From Sinohyriopsis cumingii (taxonomy: Eukaryota > Mollusca > Bivalvia > Unionida > Unionidae), in NCBI GenBank assembly GCA_028554795.2, contig CM068831.1, positions 66,625,982 to 66,689,981 of the forward strand: a DNA stretch of 64,000 bases, in the 5' to 3' direction. A program made the position numbers and the translations under genes. Within the stretch, counting starts at the first letter, position 1; every line of letters starts with the position of its first letter. Positions 23,406-36,011 of the stretch are shown piece by piece. The notes under the pieces were generated by a model. It was not told the DNA's origin, made no database searches, and saw only the letters and a program-made list of their open reading frames with translations.

Positions 23406-24289
23406 TATTAGGGGTGATCAATTACAAATTTTCATAACTGTTCAATGACACACCACCTTGCCTCATAATATGATCAAATTATATAAGCTTAAAAAATGTA
23501 AATTAAAACAAATAAAAAAAATGTGAATAGAATGTCTCAAACCTAGCCTTTCTTCAAAAATCAGCATTAAACATGAACTGAAAAAAGCGACTCATCCATC
23601 CTGGATGCAGTCAAATATTATGCATGTAATGTAATTGACATCATTCTTGGGTATGATACAGGCAACTCTTAATAACAGTCTTAAGTCAGAGTCATTAAGC
23701 AAACACAAGAGTGGCAAATGAAGCCATTTACATTATTAAATGCTGTGTAATATTCAGTTTGACCAATTTTAAGCAAACACAAGAGTGGCAAATGAAACCA
23801 ATATTCATAATGATCAATTTTCAATAACATTCACAAATACACTATGTCTAATACACTAACCCTGTCTTCTTGTTTTGACAGATCTATGAAGCAATTCTTG
23901 CAGGTTTGTAAGTCATTTTAATGCTTGCAATACACAAGTTCAACAAGAGGCTCTTCAAAGATCCCAACAATCAGCCCAATTGGTACTGATTACTGCATAA
24001 ATTGGCAGAGAATAGACAAATTAAAGGTTGAATATACACATGTAGTTCATGCTAAAGCATGTTGGAAATGGGTTTGTTTCAGGTAGACTAAGTCTAATCT
24101 AAAGATTTTTTAAACTGGAAACTTATCACAGTTTTTATTGTTGCAGTTCACTCCGTACATGAAGTATTTCTGACTGCAATTAACTGGTTACAGCTCAGGC
24201 AATGTATTCAGGAAACTAGTTAAAGAATTTAGTAATCATTCCAGCCCTACAAGTTATTAAAATGATACTATTCAAGGTCATCCTCAAGT
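23406..24289. other. Intron, no clear feature
   Basis: A direct repeat of ttaagcaaacacaagagtgg at about 23696 and 23771 is the only structure noticed. Confidence 0.5.
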
Positions 24290-24610
24290 AGATCCGAAGA
24301 CTGGGTCTGATCTTTTCATCCCAAAATCAACTTGCTCTTCCTTAAACTAAGACTAGTGTAAGTCATTCACAAAGTATTGATCCTGCTGGATCATGTAGAA
24401 CTATTCTTATTAACTGGAAACCATTCTAATTCTTACAATGACCTTGACCTTTGACCTTTTAGTTCCAAAATTAATAGGCATTATCCTTAACCCAAGCGCA
24501 AGCCATCTATAAAGTTTGGTAACTGTAAATAATGGAGAATTCAAGTTGCTGTTTTCACATTTTCTCATTTCAGTGGCAGTGATCTTTACCTTTGATCATT
24601 CTTAGAACAA
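24290..24610. repeat. Degenerate dispersed repeat, related to 7820-8390
   Basis: Contains accttgacctttgacctttt, cttaacccaagcgcaagcc, ctataaagtttggtaactgt and cattttctcatttcagtggc, in the order seen at 7820-8390. Confidence 0.65.
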
Positions 24611-25729
24611 TTATTATTGTTGTTTAATATTTCTACATATGTCTACATGATGAAAAATCAACAATACAACTGGATGTACATATCACTGTGAAAATGTGAA
24701 AAGCTGTTGATGCACATGAACATATTATGATTTTGTAGGCTATAAAATGACTAAGAAATGGCAGTGGCTCACAACCTTGAATTTTATTTTCTCTTTCAGA
24801 TAAAATAGTTAATCAGCAAATTAAATGATTGTGTTGTTCAAAAGGTAAATGATGTAATAATTATAAAGAAACTGTTGTTGGCAGCACTAGTAATCAGCTT
24901 GATGTTTTATTGCTGTGTAATATATTATACATTATGACCAATTCTCAACAACTTTTCACTTTTCATAGTGATACAACATTCGGTGTGAAAATCATCTACA
25001 TTTTTAAAAAAAAGAATTAACAAACTGTTTACTAAAGAGTCATGTTAGTGTAGATGTGGAAATGCGTTTACCAATTTTCCAAATGTTTAAGAGTGGCCAA
25101 TGAAACTAAGCCATTCACATGATTAAATCTGCAACCATACATTTTGCATTTTCTTAAAAATGCATTCATCGTTTGTAATCATTTGCATTCACTGTACAAT
25201 CCATTTGCATTCTCTTTTCATTTCACGAGCAAAATTGTCAAATTCAAGGGACCCTAAAGCAGGTGATTCTACCTAAACTGCACTTTGTTTGCATTTCATT
25301 TCAATTGTTTGAATTCTGCTTACATTCAGTTTACATTTTATTCACATTTGATTTTCATCCATTTTTTCATCCTGTTTGGTTTATGGTGCCAAAAATGCAT
25401 TCAGAGACTTAACTTTCCCTCAATTTGACACAGAATGGCAGTACTGCATTTGACAAGGTCTGAAAGACATGTTTTCTGTTTTGAAGAAGGGTTAAAGGGA
25501 GAAAGCTATTGCTTCCATATCTTGTCTTGTTAAAAGTGTGCTTTAGGGAAATAGCATTAGCATAAAATATAATAGACAACACTGAATTTATTCATGATTT
25601 AAATATATATTCAACTGCAGTAGTGTAAACATACAATTATAAAGTATCTGTCAGCAAACTGTATTATTTGTTTCATTCAAATTAAGACTGTACAGCTTTT
25701 CAGATACAAGATTTTATCATTAATATGCA
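24611..25729. other. Intron, no feature
   Basis: AT-rich; 25100-25380 is rich in tttgcattc/catttt words but has no clean period. Confidence 0.5.
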
Positions 25730-26477
25730 TGAATAATTCTCTTTATCAAATTCAACCCACATCTTGATGATATAAACCAATATATCACGTTTTATTAAAA
25801 TTGGATCAGAAATTATATCACTTCCAGAGTGGTAGCAAGCTCATTAATTATTTAACCCATCCAAGCTTGATGATAAAAGCACACATTCCAAGCTTGATCA
25901 AAACTGGATCAGAACTCTGGCCTCCAGAAAGATAACAAGGTCAGTCAATCAAAAGCAAGAATATCTAATATACATATGTCTTGCTCTTTACTAACTCCAT
26001 CAAAGATCTTGATGACATAAGTTTATATTTCAAGTTTGATCAAAATCAGATGAGAAATATGGCTTCTATAGGGTAACAACTGCAGCCAATTAGATTCAAG
26101 ATATATATGTACCTGGATCTAGCTCATTACTGAACTCATCTGAGATCTTAATGAGAAAAACATATATTCCAAGTCTGATGCAAGATTATATCATTAATAT
26201 TTATTGATCTTGCTCATTAAATCATTCAAAGACCTTGATGACAGAAACCATACTGCAAGTTTTATGAAAATCAGAGTAGCAATATAGCTTCCAGAGGTGT
26301 AACAAGCTTAGCCAGTCATATGCAAGATCACCTGATTTGTATACATGGATCTCACTCATTATCAAACTCATCTGAGACCTGAATGATATAAAGATGTATT
26401 TCAGTTATGATCAAACCTGGGTCAGAAATACAGCCTCCAGAATGGTATCAAATGACTGCTGATGGACAGATGAACGA
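25730..26477. repeat. Degenerate dispersed repeat, about 120-bp tandem units
   Basis: About six diverged units with accttgatgacataaa, atattccaagtttgatcaaa, aatcagatcagaaatatggc and ttccagag.ggtaacaagc. It continues past an inserted SINE to tatgatatcttgttcttatg and gccaggtgagctaaaa (to about 26800). This end is a familiar molluscan dispersed-repeat signature (general knowledge). Confidence 0.72.
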
Positions 26478-26489
26478 TGCACAATGGAT

Positions 26490-26733
26490 TTTTGTTGTTG
26501 TTGTTTTAGGGTTTAACGCCATTTTTCAGCACACGATAGGCTATACATGGCGGCCAGTATTAATGGTAGAGGAAGAACCCGGGAAAACCCCGGAAAGAAC
26601 CACCAACCCAGAAGAAGCTACTGGCAAGCTTTCTCACATACCCACAATGGCTGAATCCGAGACTCGAACCCATGCAGAGAGGTGAGATGGCAGTGATCCA
26701 TAACGGACAGCGCTTTAGACCACTCAGGGCTCC
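26490..26733 (-). mobile_element. SINE family A, copy 3 (full length)
   Basis: (CAA)n tail at the left, tRNA-like head at the right (gagactcgaaccc is the B box in reverse). A perfect 12-bp target-site duplication tgcacaatggat is at 26478-26489 and 26734-26745. It has a small deletion near the A box (ccactcagggctcc). Inserted into the dispersed repeat 25730-26800. Open frames at 26407-26685 and 26560-26799 are SINE sequence. Confidence 0.92.
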
Positions 26734-26859
26734 TGCACAATGGATACAGTCCATACCATATGATATCTTGTTCTTATGGCCAGGTGAGCTAAAAATCATT
26801 TCGTTTTAGTATTAACTTGTTTAAATCATTCTTCTAAAAGTCTGCTTGAAAAGTTATAA

Positions 26860-28460
26860 TCTGTGTTGACTCAAGAAGCCAAATTGTACTGGATGAATAT
26901 CACAGGCTTTGAGTAACCTTGGTTGACAACCAGAAGGACATAATTCATACATCAGTAATTATCTGGATTAACCACTACAGCTGAAGTCTCATTTGAAAAG
27001 TATGCAACATGCACTCAGCTCATCTAATTCCTATACTCATAGTAAGGTTAGCACAAGATACAATGTATAGTCACAAACTTTAACCATTTTTCATAAACAT
27101 ATTTATTCCTACTTCCTATTGCACTGGCCAGAAAGGACCTTCTGAGTTGTCTAGCTTGAATATATCAATGTCATCATAAACACATATACTAAACACATGT
27201 TAGTATAATCATAAAATGTAGGTTGCAATGACCTTTGATTTTAAGGGCATTGTATTAACTGAGATGCATCCAATTATCACATTTCATGATTTGGCATTCA
27301 ACAGCATCTATGAAGTGAACTATTGACACAAAATTTGAAGGAAATAACTGAGCATGAAATATGGGTCACAGAGACCTCTTTTCACCAAAAAGGATGTAGA
27401 ACTTAACAAGACGCATCCACTCACAATGTTTCATGATTCTAGATAAGATAGTATGCATATTACATGCCCAAAATTCATGTGGTCCTCATCTAAATGCAAA
27501 CACGTGACCATATCAGTATAAGATGAAAACAAAGGCCATCATCATAACCCTTGTGTTGTATTGGTGTGGTATACCTCTGATACAGATGTGTATCATCATC
27601 AATTTCATAATTCTAGCATGAAAAGTGACTGACTCAAGACATAAGTCAAGCATAAAATATGCATCACATCGACCTACTACTGAAGTAAAGTAGTCCTCAT
27701 CAAGATACATCTGCATGTTTCAGGGTTCTACTATATAGCAGAGTATGCACAGAGCTGATGTGGTCGTCATGAGCTAAATGCAACAACTTATCCTATTAAG
27801 CCAGTAAAATGCAAAATATGTCATGGAGCCTTTTATATGTGGATGTATAACTAGTTTGACTGAAGCATGAACTGAAAAATGTAAAATTGAACCAAAGTCA
27901 GTGAAATGTGAAACATGGGAAATGTGAAACATGGGTCACAGTGACCTACTTATAAGATGAGGGTGTAGCACTCATTAAAATGTATCTCCTCACCAAGCTG
28001 CATTAATCTAGGTATCACAGTATATATAAGGTGCAAAAATTACTAGTTTGTCATAAACTAAATGTAAAAACATAACCTAAGCCAGTGAAATCTCGAAAAT
28101 ATAGAATACAGTGACCTTTCTTTGTGGGAAGGACCATGACACTAATAAAGATACATACACTCATTTAGCTTGATGATTCTATCAAGAAGAGAGATTGAGA
28201 AATAAACTTAAACCACAAAATTAATGTCAGTGAAACATGAAATACATGTCACAGTGACCTAATGTTATGATGCAGGTGTAGCATTCATCAAGACACATTA
28301 TCTCATTAATTAATTATATGTATGTACAAATTTATCTCCCTAAGCCCCATTCCCTGGGTATAGGTGCCATGAAAACAATTCCAAACTGCTGAATAAGACC
28401 TAGGAAGAAACAATAGCTGGCATTCAGTGAGGGTCTGTGCATATGTAATGGGTGATACAA
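26860..28460. repeat. Large degenerate dispersed repeat, second copy of 15300-16640 family
   Basis: Shares gagtaaccttggttgacaacc, catcagtaattat, gctgaagtctcat and cagctcatctaatt with the first copy. It then repeats 'atgggtcacagtgacc … gcatccactcac … tttcatgattcta … aaatgcaaac' about seven times. Confidence 0.72.
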
Positions 28461-29228
28461 TACATATATTCAGAGCAGTGAGTTAAAACTCCACCCACTG
28501 AGTCATGCGAGTATTAAAACTTTTACTCGCCTGGAATAAACTTGTACTCAACCACGCAAAAATTATATAAACATAAATGCTGGAGATGTTAATGACCTAA
28601 ATTTGATATGTGAAAGGTTGTTTTTTGAAATTTATCGGTGACCCTTTTAACACCAGTTGAAAGCAACAACAAATTTAGACCAGTCTTCACTCCCTCTGCT
28701 GAGTGTTCATTTATGATCTAGATCAAAACAAAAAATTGATCCAACAAATGTATGGTAGAAAGTATGGATTTTCAATTAACAAAGTTGGCAATATACTTGA
28801 CAAAACATCCTTGTCATAAAGAGAATACTGGTTAGCCCTAAATCTCATTACCCAATTAATTGGCAAGTGATTGGAAAATTTGCTCAATTGCTATTAATTT
28901 TCACTTTTCTGCTTAAGCTTTCCATCATTATTTTTAACTCTTCAATTTAACTAATCAAATCAAATTTTTAAATGATGAACATGCATCAAGACCACCTTAA
29001 ATCATATCCCAATATTTTAAACTCATCTAAAATGGTAATAGGAGTTTTGCAAAATAATGTACATACTTTCACATGATTCACCCTAAGCAACAGGTACAGA
29101 TTATGAAGTCTGGTTCAGGTCATAAGTTGTCACTGTCACTGTCATTTTTAAAAACTCAAATTCTTATTATTATCAAAGGTAAATCAATTCTAGATCAAAG
29201 CTGAATTGGCAGTGTCATTGATTTTTAG

Positions 29229-29233
<5 letters not shown>
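28461..29233. other. Intron, no feature
   Basis: Nothing recognised. Confidence 0.5.
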
Positions 29234-29270
<37 letters not shown>

Positions 29271-29580
29271 TTGGATTTTTAACATAGCTTTAACAATATT
29301 TCAGTCATATCACTAGGATGTCTGCATCATAGCAGTTTATAGTGATATCTATAAGCACTGGGGCATCATGCCACAGAAATAAAGAAAGATGTATCACCCA
29401 GTCATATTATCCTGACACCAGGCCAACCAGTCCTAAGACTAACTTCTTAATACTGAGTGCATAGTGAGGCAGCTGTTAGTACCATTATTATAAGTCTTTG
29501 GTATCACTTGGCCGGGGTTTAAAACTGTGACCTCCCACATCCGAGGCAGATGCTCTAATCACTAGGCCACTGGATCAGTC
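29234..29580 (-). mobile_element. SINE family B, copy 4
   Basis: (GT)n run at 29235-29268 (the tail), full body, and tRNA-like head ending ctaggccactggatcagt. Target-site duplication not clear. Confidence 0.87.
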
Positions 29581-30134
29581 AGTGGTTTTTTACTATCTCG
29601 TTATACTATAACTAGTGGACATTATTAATACAACCTATTATCATTTATATCAATTTGCCCAAGTTAGCATCATCAGACAATTCTAACTCTTTGTATTGCC
29701 ACAACTCTGATTGTCTCAACTGCAATTATTTGAATCCCGATATTTTTGTTTAAGCAAATCTTGAAGTATACACTGAATATTTCTTGTAATACCAACTTTA
29801 TATGCTCAATCTTAAGAAGAAACAAATTGCCAAATTTTCAAAGTTGCATCAGTATTCACAGTATGCCATCGACCCTATTTCTGGTACAGGAGTGTTAGAA
29901 AAAAATTATCCTTAATATATTCATTGGTATTAGATGAGAAAATTCCACACATGTGATCTGACACTTAGCAAAAGCTTTGTGTCTGACATAAAATTATGAG
30001 GCACAAGTTTTCTATCCCTTACCAATTCATCTGACTCAGGCTGAAAAGTGACTGTTGATGGGAAAATATGGTAACTATCATGGGGACAGGTCTCAGAGGG
30101 GTTCACTATTATGAGGCAAACATCCTTTACTTAC
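29581..30134. other. Intron left of Ig1, no feature
   Basis: Nothing recognised. An open plus-strand frame at 30068-30448 is the antisense shadow of the Ig1 exon. Confidence 0.5.
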
Positions 30135-30428
30135 TGACTGCTGAAAGCTGGATGGAATCACTCAGTGACTGTGCAAGGCTGTTTGCTGCACGGCATGTGT
30201 ATGACCCGCTATCACTGGTTGCAATCGAGATTATTGTAAGAGTGGAAGTCCCCGTGATGCTGTTGAAGTTGATGGAGTACTTGGATGCTGCCAGTGCAGG
30301 ATTAATCGTGAAACCATTTGGTGCAAGCCATGTCACACTCGTAGCACCAGTTGTAGAACAAGTAACTGTTGTATTTAAACCAATCACTCCGTTTATAAGA
30401 TCACCTTCATTGATTGAAACAGAAAGAC
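30135..30428 (-). CDS. Ig domain 1 exon (phase 1-1)
   Basis: One 294-bp exon encodes one complete Ig-like domain of 98 residues (about 31-128 of the predicted protein). Within the domain, Cys24 (TTVTC) and Cys79 (DSGSYTC) form the expected disulfide pair and Trp34 (SVTW) is the core tryptophan. D-S-G-x-Y-x-C is the classic I/V-set F-strand motif. The acceptor ttttcag|gt and donor tca|gtaagt are both strong, and both splice phases are 1. Joined to the signal exon it begins right after the predicted cleavage site, so it would be the N-terminal domain. A possible N-glycosylation site is NTT in the B strand. Ig domains bind ligands or other Ig domains outside the cell; the partner here is unknown. 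Confidence 0.88.
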
Positions 30429-30529
30429 CTGAAAATATACATATATAGATATGATATTGTTTAACAATAACAAGATTTTCAAATAAGTGACTGTATCTAC
30501 AATATTGGATGCCAAATCAGCACCATGTT

Positions 30530-32500
30530 AGTTATGAACAATGAGATGTGTTTAGAAACACAATATGAATATGACCATCCATTTAGGAACAAGATTTTCA
30601 AGATGGCTGCTGTGATGGTCTATGAGGCACTATTTTAATTTAGAACCAACAAAATATCACAAAGAGTCTTCCGGTGGAAATCCCATGTCATCAATATAAC
30701 TTTCTATTGAGGAGAGTGTATGCAATAACAAGATTTAAGACAACAGCCATATTAGATGTTATTAAGCACTATGTTCTAGTACTAGAAACCAAAAGAAGTC
30801 TTTAAATTGTGAAAAGCCCATGTCATCTATCTAGAAGAAGTAATAGCAAGATTTCCAAGATGACCACTAGTGTGGCAGCCCTATTGGAGGCCAGATCAAT
30901 ACCATTTTCATTTGGGACCAACTTGACATCACGACACTTGTCTTTGAGTGAAAACTCCATCTAGATATTTATGTCCATCTATTTAGGAAAATAGCTATTA
31001 CAAGATTTTCAAGATGCCCAAAGTGTCAGCCATATTGGCTGTCTAAATGGTACCATTTTCATTTCAGACCAACTAGACAAAGTACGAAGCCTTCCCCTGA
31101 AAACTCCATGTTGATATGGCTTTCTGTTTAGGATGAGGGATAACAAGGTTTTCAACATGGCTGCTGTGGTGACCATACTAGATATCAGAACCATACTTTA
31201 TTCATTTTAGGAACTAGACAGTATAAGAAGTCTTCTGGTGAAAACCCCTTGCCTGTATGAATAGCAAGAACAAGATTTTAGAGATGGCTGCCATGGTGGC
31301 CATACTGGATATTAGATCACCACCATATTCATTTTAGACCAACCAGACTTCATTAGAAGTCTTTCAGTGAAAACTCCATATTGATACGACTGTTGATTCA
31401 GGGTCAGCAATGACAAGATTTTGAACATGGTCACAGAGTTGGCCATATCAGGTATCCAAGCAACATAATTTTTATTTAGGACCAACAGACATGATATGAA
31501 TTCTAGTGAAAACCCATGTTGAAATGATCACCCATTTAGAATGAGTGTTGATGACATTTTCAGAGATGTCTACTTGAAAACTACATGCCCATCAATGTCC
31601 ATGCAGCACCATTGACCAGATTAGACCATAGAATGCAAATCTGTAATCACTGGTAGAGGTGAAAATTGCTTTAGCTGCATGAAAATACAACCAGTCAACT
31701 ATATAAGAATACTAATGTGCCCACTAAATTAATCATGTGTTTAGAAAATGGAAAATTGCTTTCATGGTTCAAACTTCTCATCTGTTCATCAATATATATT
31801 TATAAACATGTCTAAAAAATTCACAAACTGTTTTTTGAATACCTGTGCTAACAAGGTTTACTCCATAAAGGTCTATATTCAGCATGTTAAGACAAGAATT
31901 CCTCAAAAGAAAGGATGTTCTACAGGCTGAAAACAATCTTACAATACAAGACCATTTTTTCTTCTTTTTAACTGCTGAATGATGAATCCATGATATTTTA
32001 GCAATAGCAACATTTTAAAATTAACCACTGTGGTTGGCATATCTAATGTAAGAATGTCATCAGTTTCAATCAGGACCAATTAGAGATCATTAGAACTCTG
32101 TTTTGCAAAAAAACCAATATGAATCAGACAATCCTTCCCAAAGAAGTAGCAAAAAACAGTAGAACCTGTCTTGAAAGACTGTCACATTTGCCAAAACCTT
32201 ATGGTCTCTCAAGACAGGTGGCCTCACATAATAGGTTACAATGCTATATAACCAATAAATGTGTGCATTGAGAATTTGTTCTCTCAACACAGGTGGTCTC
32301 ACATAGCAGTGATCTTTCAAGACAGGTTTTACTGTAAAAAAGATTTTTAAGATGGCTGCCATGGTGGTCATATTGAATGTCAGATCAGTACCATTTTTAT
32401 TTAATCAAAAGAAGTCTTTTGGTGAAAACTCAATGTAGACATGACCATCCATTCTAGGAGTAACAATCAGAATTTTGAAATGGTCACCATGCAGAATTTG
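30530..32500. repeat. Degenerate tandem repeat, about 150-170 bp units
   Basis: About 12 diverged units of the form acaagattttcaagatggc, tgccatggtggccatattgg, atgtcagatcagcaccattt, aagaagtctt.tggtgaaaac and catccatttag. Interrupted by a MITE at 32157-32334. Confidence 0.8.
32157..32334. mobile_element. 178-bp MITE, copy 1
   Basis: Ends are inverted: cagtagaacctgtcttgaaa at the left and the complement of cagtaaaacctgtcttgaaa at the right. The same length and organisation as 61039-61216. TA is present on the right flank; the left flank is now AA. TIRs starting CAGT with TA targets fit Tc1/mariner/pogo-type elements. No coding capacity. Confidence 0.85.
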
Positions 32501-32518
32501 CATTAACAAGCTTGTGCT

Positions 32519-33098
32519 GATGGATGGATGACAGACAACAGGCCTACCATAAGAAGGATGGTAGACAACAGGCCTACCATAAGATGGATGGATGACAGAC
32601 AACAGGCCTACCATAAGATGGATGGTAGACAACAGGCCTACCATAAGATGGATGGTAGACAACAGGCCTACCATAAGATGGATGGTAGACAACAGGCCTA
32701 CCATAAGATGGATGGTAGACAACAGGCCTACCATAAGATAGATGACAGACCACAGGCCTACCATAAGATGGATGGATGATAGACAACAAGCCTACCATAA
32801 GATGGATGGATGATAGACAACAAGCCTACCATAAGATGGGTGGATGATAGACAACATGCCTACCATAAGATAGATGACAGACCACAGGCCTACCGTAAGA
32901 TGCATGGATGATAGACAACAAGCCTACCATAAGATGGATGGATGATAGACAACAAGCCTACCATAAGATGGGTGGATGATAGACAACATGCCTACCATAA
33001 GATAGATAGATGACTGACAACAAGCCTGCTATAAGATGGATAGATGATAGACAACATGCCTACCATAAGATAGATGGATGATAGACAACAGGCATACC
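32519..33098. repeat. 30-bp minisatellite, about 19 copies
   Basis: Unit agatggatggtagacaacag + gcctaccata, with 4-bp insert variants (gatggatgatag). Produces repetitive frames on both strands. Confidence 0.95.
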
Positions 33099-33265
33099 AT
33101 AAGTTCTTACGATCTATGACCAGTAGAGCTAAAACTGACAAATAAATGGAACATTTTTAAAGTGATCTGAAACACTGATGTCACTTAAATATGCATTCAA
33201 TTTGCCTGCCAAACTTTATTTGTCTCTTTCAAGTAGGTTTTGTGTAATCCTGCTAACAAGTAAAA

Positions 33266-33377
<112 letters not shown>

Positions 33378-33379
33378 GG

Positions 33380-34225
33380 GCACAGTGCATGCACTGGATT
33401 TCAGATTGTTCACATTATACCATTATCACTGACAGAGAGCACAGTACATGCATAGTGGATTTCAGATTGTCAACTCTATGATTATGGACATAGAGCTCTA
33501 CAGTACATGCACAGTGGATTTCAGATTGTCAGCTCCATACCATGATCATGGACATAGAGATCTACAGTACATGCATAGTGGATTTCAGATTGTCAACTCT
33601 GTGATTATGGACATAGAGATCTACAGTACATGCACAGTGGATTTCGGATTGTCAACTCTATGATTATGGACATAGAGATCTACAGTACATGCATAGTGGA
33701 TTTCAGATTGTCAACTCTATACCATGATCATGGACATAGAGATCTACAGTACATGCATAGTGGATTTCAGATTGTCAACTCTATGATTATGGACATAGAG
33801 ATCTACAGTACATGCATAGTGGATTTCAGATTGTCAACTCTATGATTATGGACATAGAGATCTACAGTACATGCACAGTGGATTTCAGATTGTCAGCTCC
33901 ATACCTGATCATGGACATAGAGATCTACAGCACATGCATAGTGGATTTCAGATTGTCAACTCTATGGTTATGGACATAGAGATCTACAGTACATGCATAG
34001 TGGATTTCAGATTGTCAACTCTATGATTATGGACATAGAGATCTACAGTACATGTATAGTGGATTTCAGATTGTCAACTCTATGATTATGGACATAGAGA
34101 TCTACAGCAGTACATGCACAGTGGATTTCAGATTGTCAACTCTATACCATGATCATGGACATAGAGATCTACAGTACATGCATAGTGGATTTAAGATTGT
34201 TAACTCTATACCATGATCATGGTAA
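33380..34225. repeat. 59/64-bp minisatellite, about 14 copies
   Basis: Unit cagtacatgcatagtggatt + tcagattgtcaactctatg + attatggacatagagatcta. Two length forms differ by an 'accatgatcatg' versus 'attatg' segment. High identity between units. Confidence 0.95.
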
Positions 34226-34614
34226 CTGGAGGCAAGAAATTTAGAAGATTTGAATGTCTCTTACATCTCATGGGCAACCATTCTATATCATGGGATTCTG
34301 TCATTAAATATAATGCAACTGTAGCACATTTTATGGCACACCTCACTGAATCGATTGTATGTTCCAGGGAGGTCTACACACCAAGCAAACAGATGTCAGA
34401 CACATTGATGCCATAAACATTTATTTATTACACTCAATTGGCTTTAAAAATTGACAACATAAGTATTCCAGTATAACCATTAAATTTCTTGAAATTTGTA
34501 AGGAGCAAAAAAACTTGGTTACAATGGTAACGGTTTAAAATGCAGGAATGACATTAGTTTATTAATCTTTTTGTTGTGTTCATATGAATGCCTATATTGA
34601 AACTGAAAAAAAGT
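34226..34614. other. Intron between arrays, no feature
   Basis: The plus-strand open frame 34213-34416 starts in the array and has no recognisable domain. Confidence 0.5.
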
Positions 34615-35098
34615 TGAAAGAAAGTAAACAAAATGATAGAAAGAAAGTCAAGGAATGATAGAAAGAAAGTCAAGGAATGATAGAAAGAAAGCCAAGGAAT
34701 GAGAGAAAGAAAGTCAAGGAATGATAGAAAGAAAGCCAAGGAATGATAGAAAGAAAGCCAAGGAATGATAGAAAGAAAGTCAAGGAATGATAGAAAGAAA
34801 GCCAAGGAATGATAGAAAGAAAGCCAAGGAATGATAGAAAGAAAGTCAAGGAATGATAGAAAGAAAGCCAAGGAATGATAGAAAGAAAGCCAAGGAATGA
34901 TAGAAAGAAAGTCAAGGAATGATAGAAAGAAAGCCAAGGAATGATAGAAAGAAAGCCAAGGAATGATAGAAAGAAAGTCAAGGAATGATAGAAAGAAAGC
35001 CAAGGAATAATAGAAAGAAAGTCAAGGAATGATAGAAAGAAAGCCAAGGAATGATAGAAAGAAAGTCAAGGAATGATTGATAGAAAGAAAACTAAGGA
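34615..35098. repeat. 22-bp minisatellite, about 21 copies
   Basis: Unit gccaaggaatgatagaaaga + aa. gtcaagg and gccaagg forms mostly follow a gtc-gcc-gcc order, a 66-bp higher-order unit. The minus-strand Phe/Leu/Ser-rich frames (34554-35003, 34670-35047) are by-products. Confidence 0.96.
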
Positions 35099-35635
35099 AT
35101 GATAGAATGAAATTACAGGAGTGATATCAAATTCATGAAAAGCAATATATTCAGTCATATAGGTGTACTTTCATTACTGCATTATTTTTAATAAGATGAG
35201 TGGAAGATACTATGATTAACCACTGTTGATGATGTAAGCTCTTCAAATGTAAGATCAGAATTGTATCTACAGGAACTGACATTAAAATGTGTTATAAACA
35301 TTTCCTGTTGATGCCAAATTTAAACAAGTGGGAATTATTGTACATAAGCATGGATTTAATGTCTCATTCCTTAGAAGAATACATTTTAAGGTGGCTGTCT
35401 GAAGTTAACCAACAAAAACAAATTTAAGTTCTTTCAAAAATAATCAATTTAATCCAAATTTAGATATCGTTTATTCTTTTAAAAAATGACATGATTTACT
35501 TCAAGCAACCAAATCCACAAAAAGAAAGATTAAAAAAGCTTTAACGTACAATTATAACATTAACTCTAATGCCACCATCACTGCCCGAAAAATGATACTG
35601 ATGTTTCACCATACAAATGTGAGACAATAAAGTAC
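35099..35635. other. First intron, part next to signal exon
   Basis: AT-rich, nothing recognised. Confidence 0.5.
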
Positions 35636-35855
35636 CTTGGGCATCTACTGTTGGTACTCCAATGGAGAGAAACACATAGAAAATTGAAGCTATGGCCACC
35701 AGCATGGCTGAATGTCTTAGCACCATAATATATATCAATAAAGAAAACCAAATCCACAGATGACTGGAGAAGGCTGGACTCTTTTACTGATCCAGAATAT
35801 AAACTATATCCATGTTCCAAGATCAGGAAATATGACTTGCTCTCTCATCTTCAAG
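35636..35855 (-). CDS. First coding exon of Ig-superfamily gene: 5' leader plus signal peptide
   Basis: Coding starts at the ATG whose first base is 35726. It has A at -3 and G at +4, a strong eukaryotic context. The 30 codons read MVLRHSAM, then a hydrophobic core of about 16 residues (LVAIASIFYVFLSIGV), then PTVDAQ, a typical signal peptide with likely cleavage after Ala in VDA. The exon ends at a donor (caag|gtactt) in phase 1, the phase of every downstream Ig exon, and the split codon becomes Gly with Ig1. An acceptor-like tttatatttttag precedes 35855, so the 5' leader probably starts in another exon further right. The leader holds two short upstream open frames (35804-35848, 14 codons; ATG at 35813, 9 codons), which could damp translation. 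The signal peptide, frame and phase are read from sequence; joining this exon to the Ig exons is inference. Confidence 0.72.
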
Positions 35856-35963
35856 CTAAAAATATAAACAGATACAATATGACAAATTAATCCAGAATGT
35901 TTCACTTCTGAAAAAGGAATCATTATGAGAAACAAATAATATATACAATGCAAAACATTAAGA

Positions 35964-36011
<48 letters not shown>

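Noticed and set aside
30068..30448. 126-codon plus-strand frame
   Set aside because: Antisense of the Ig1 exon, which has proper splice sites and Ig residues on the minus strand.
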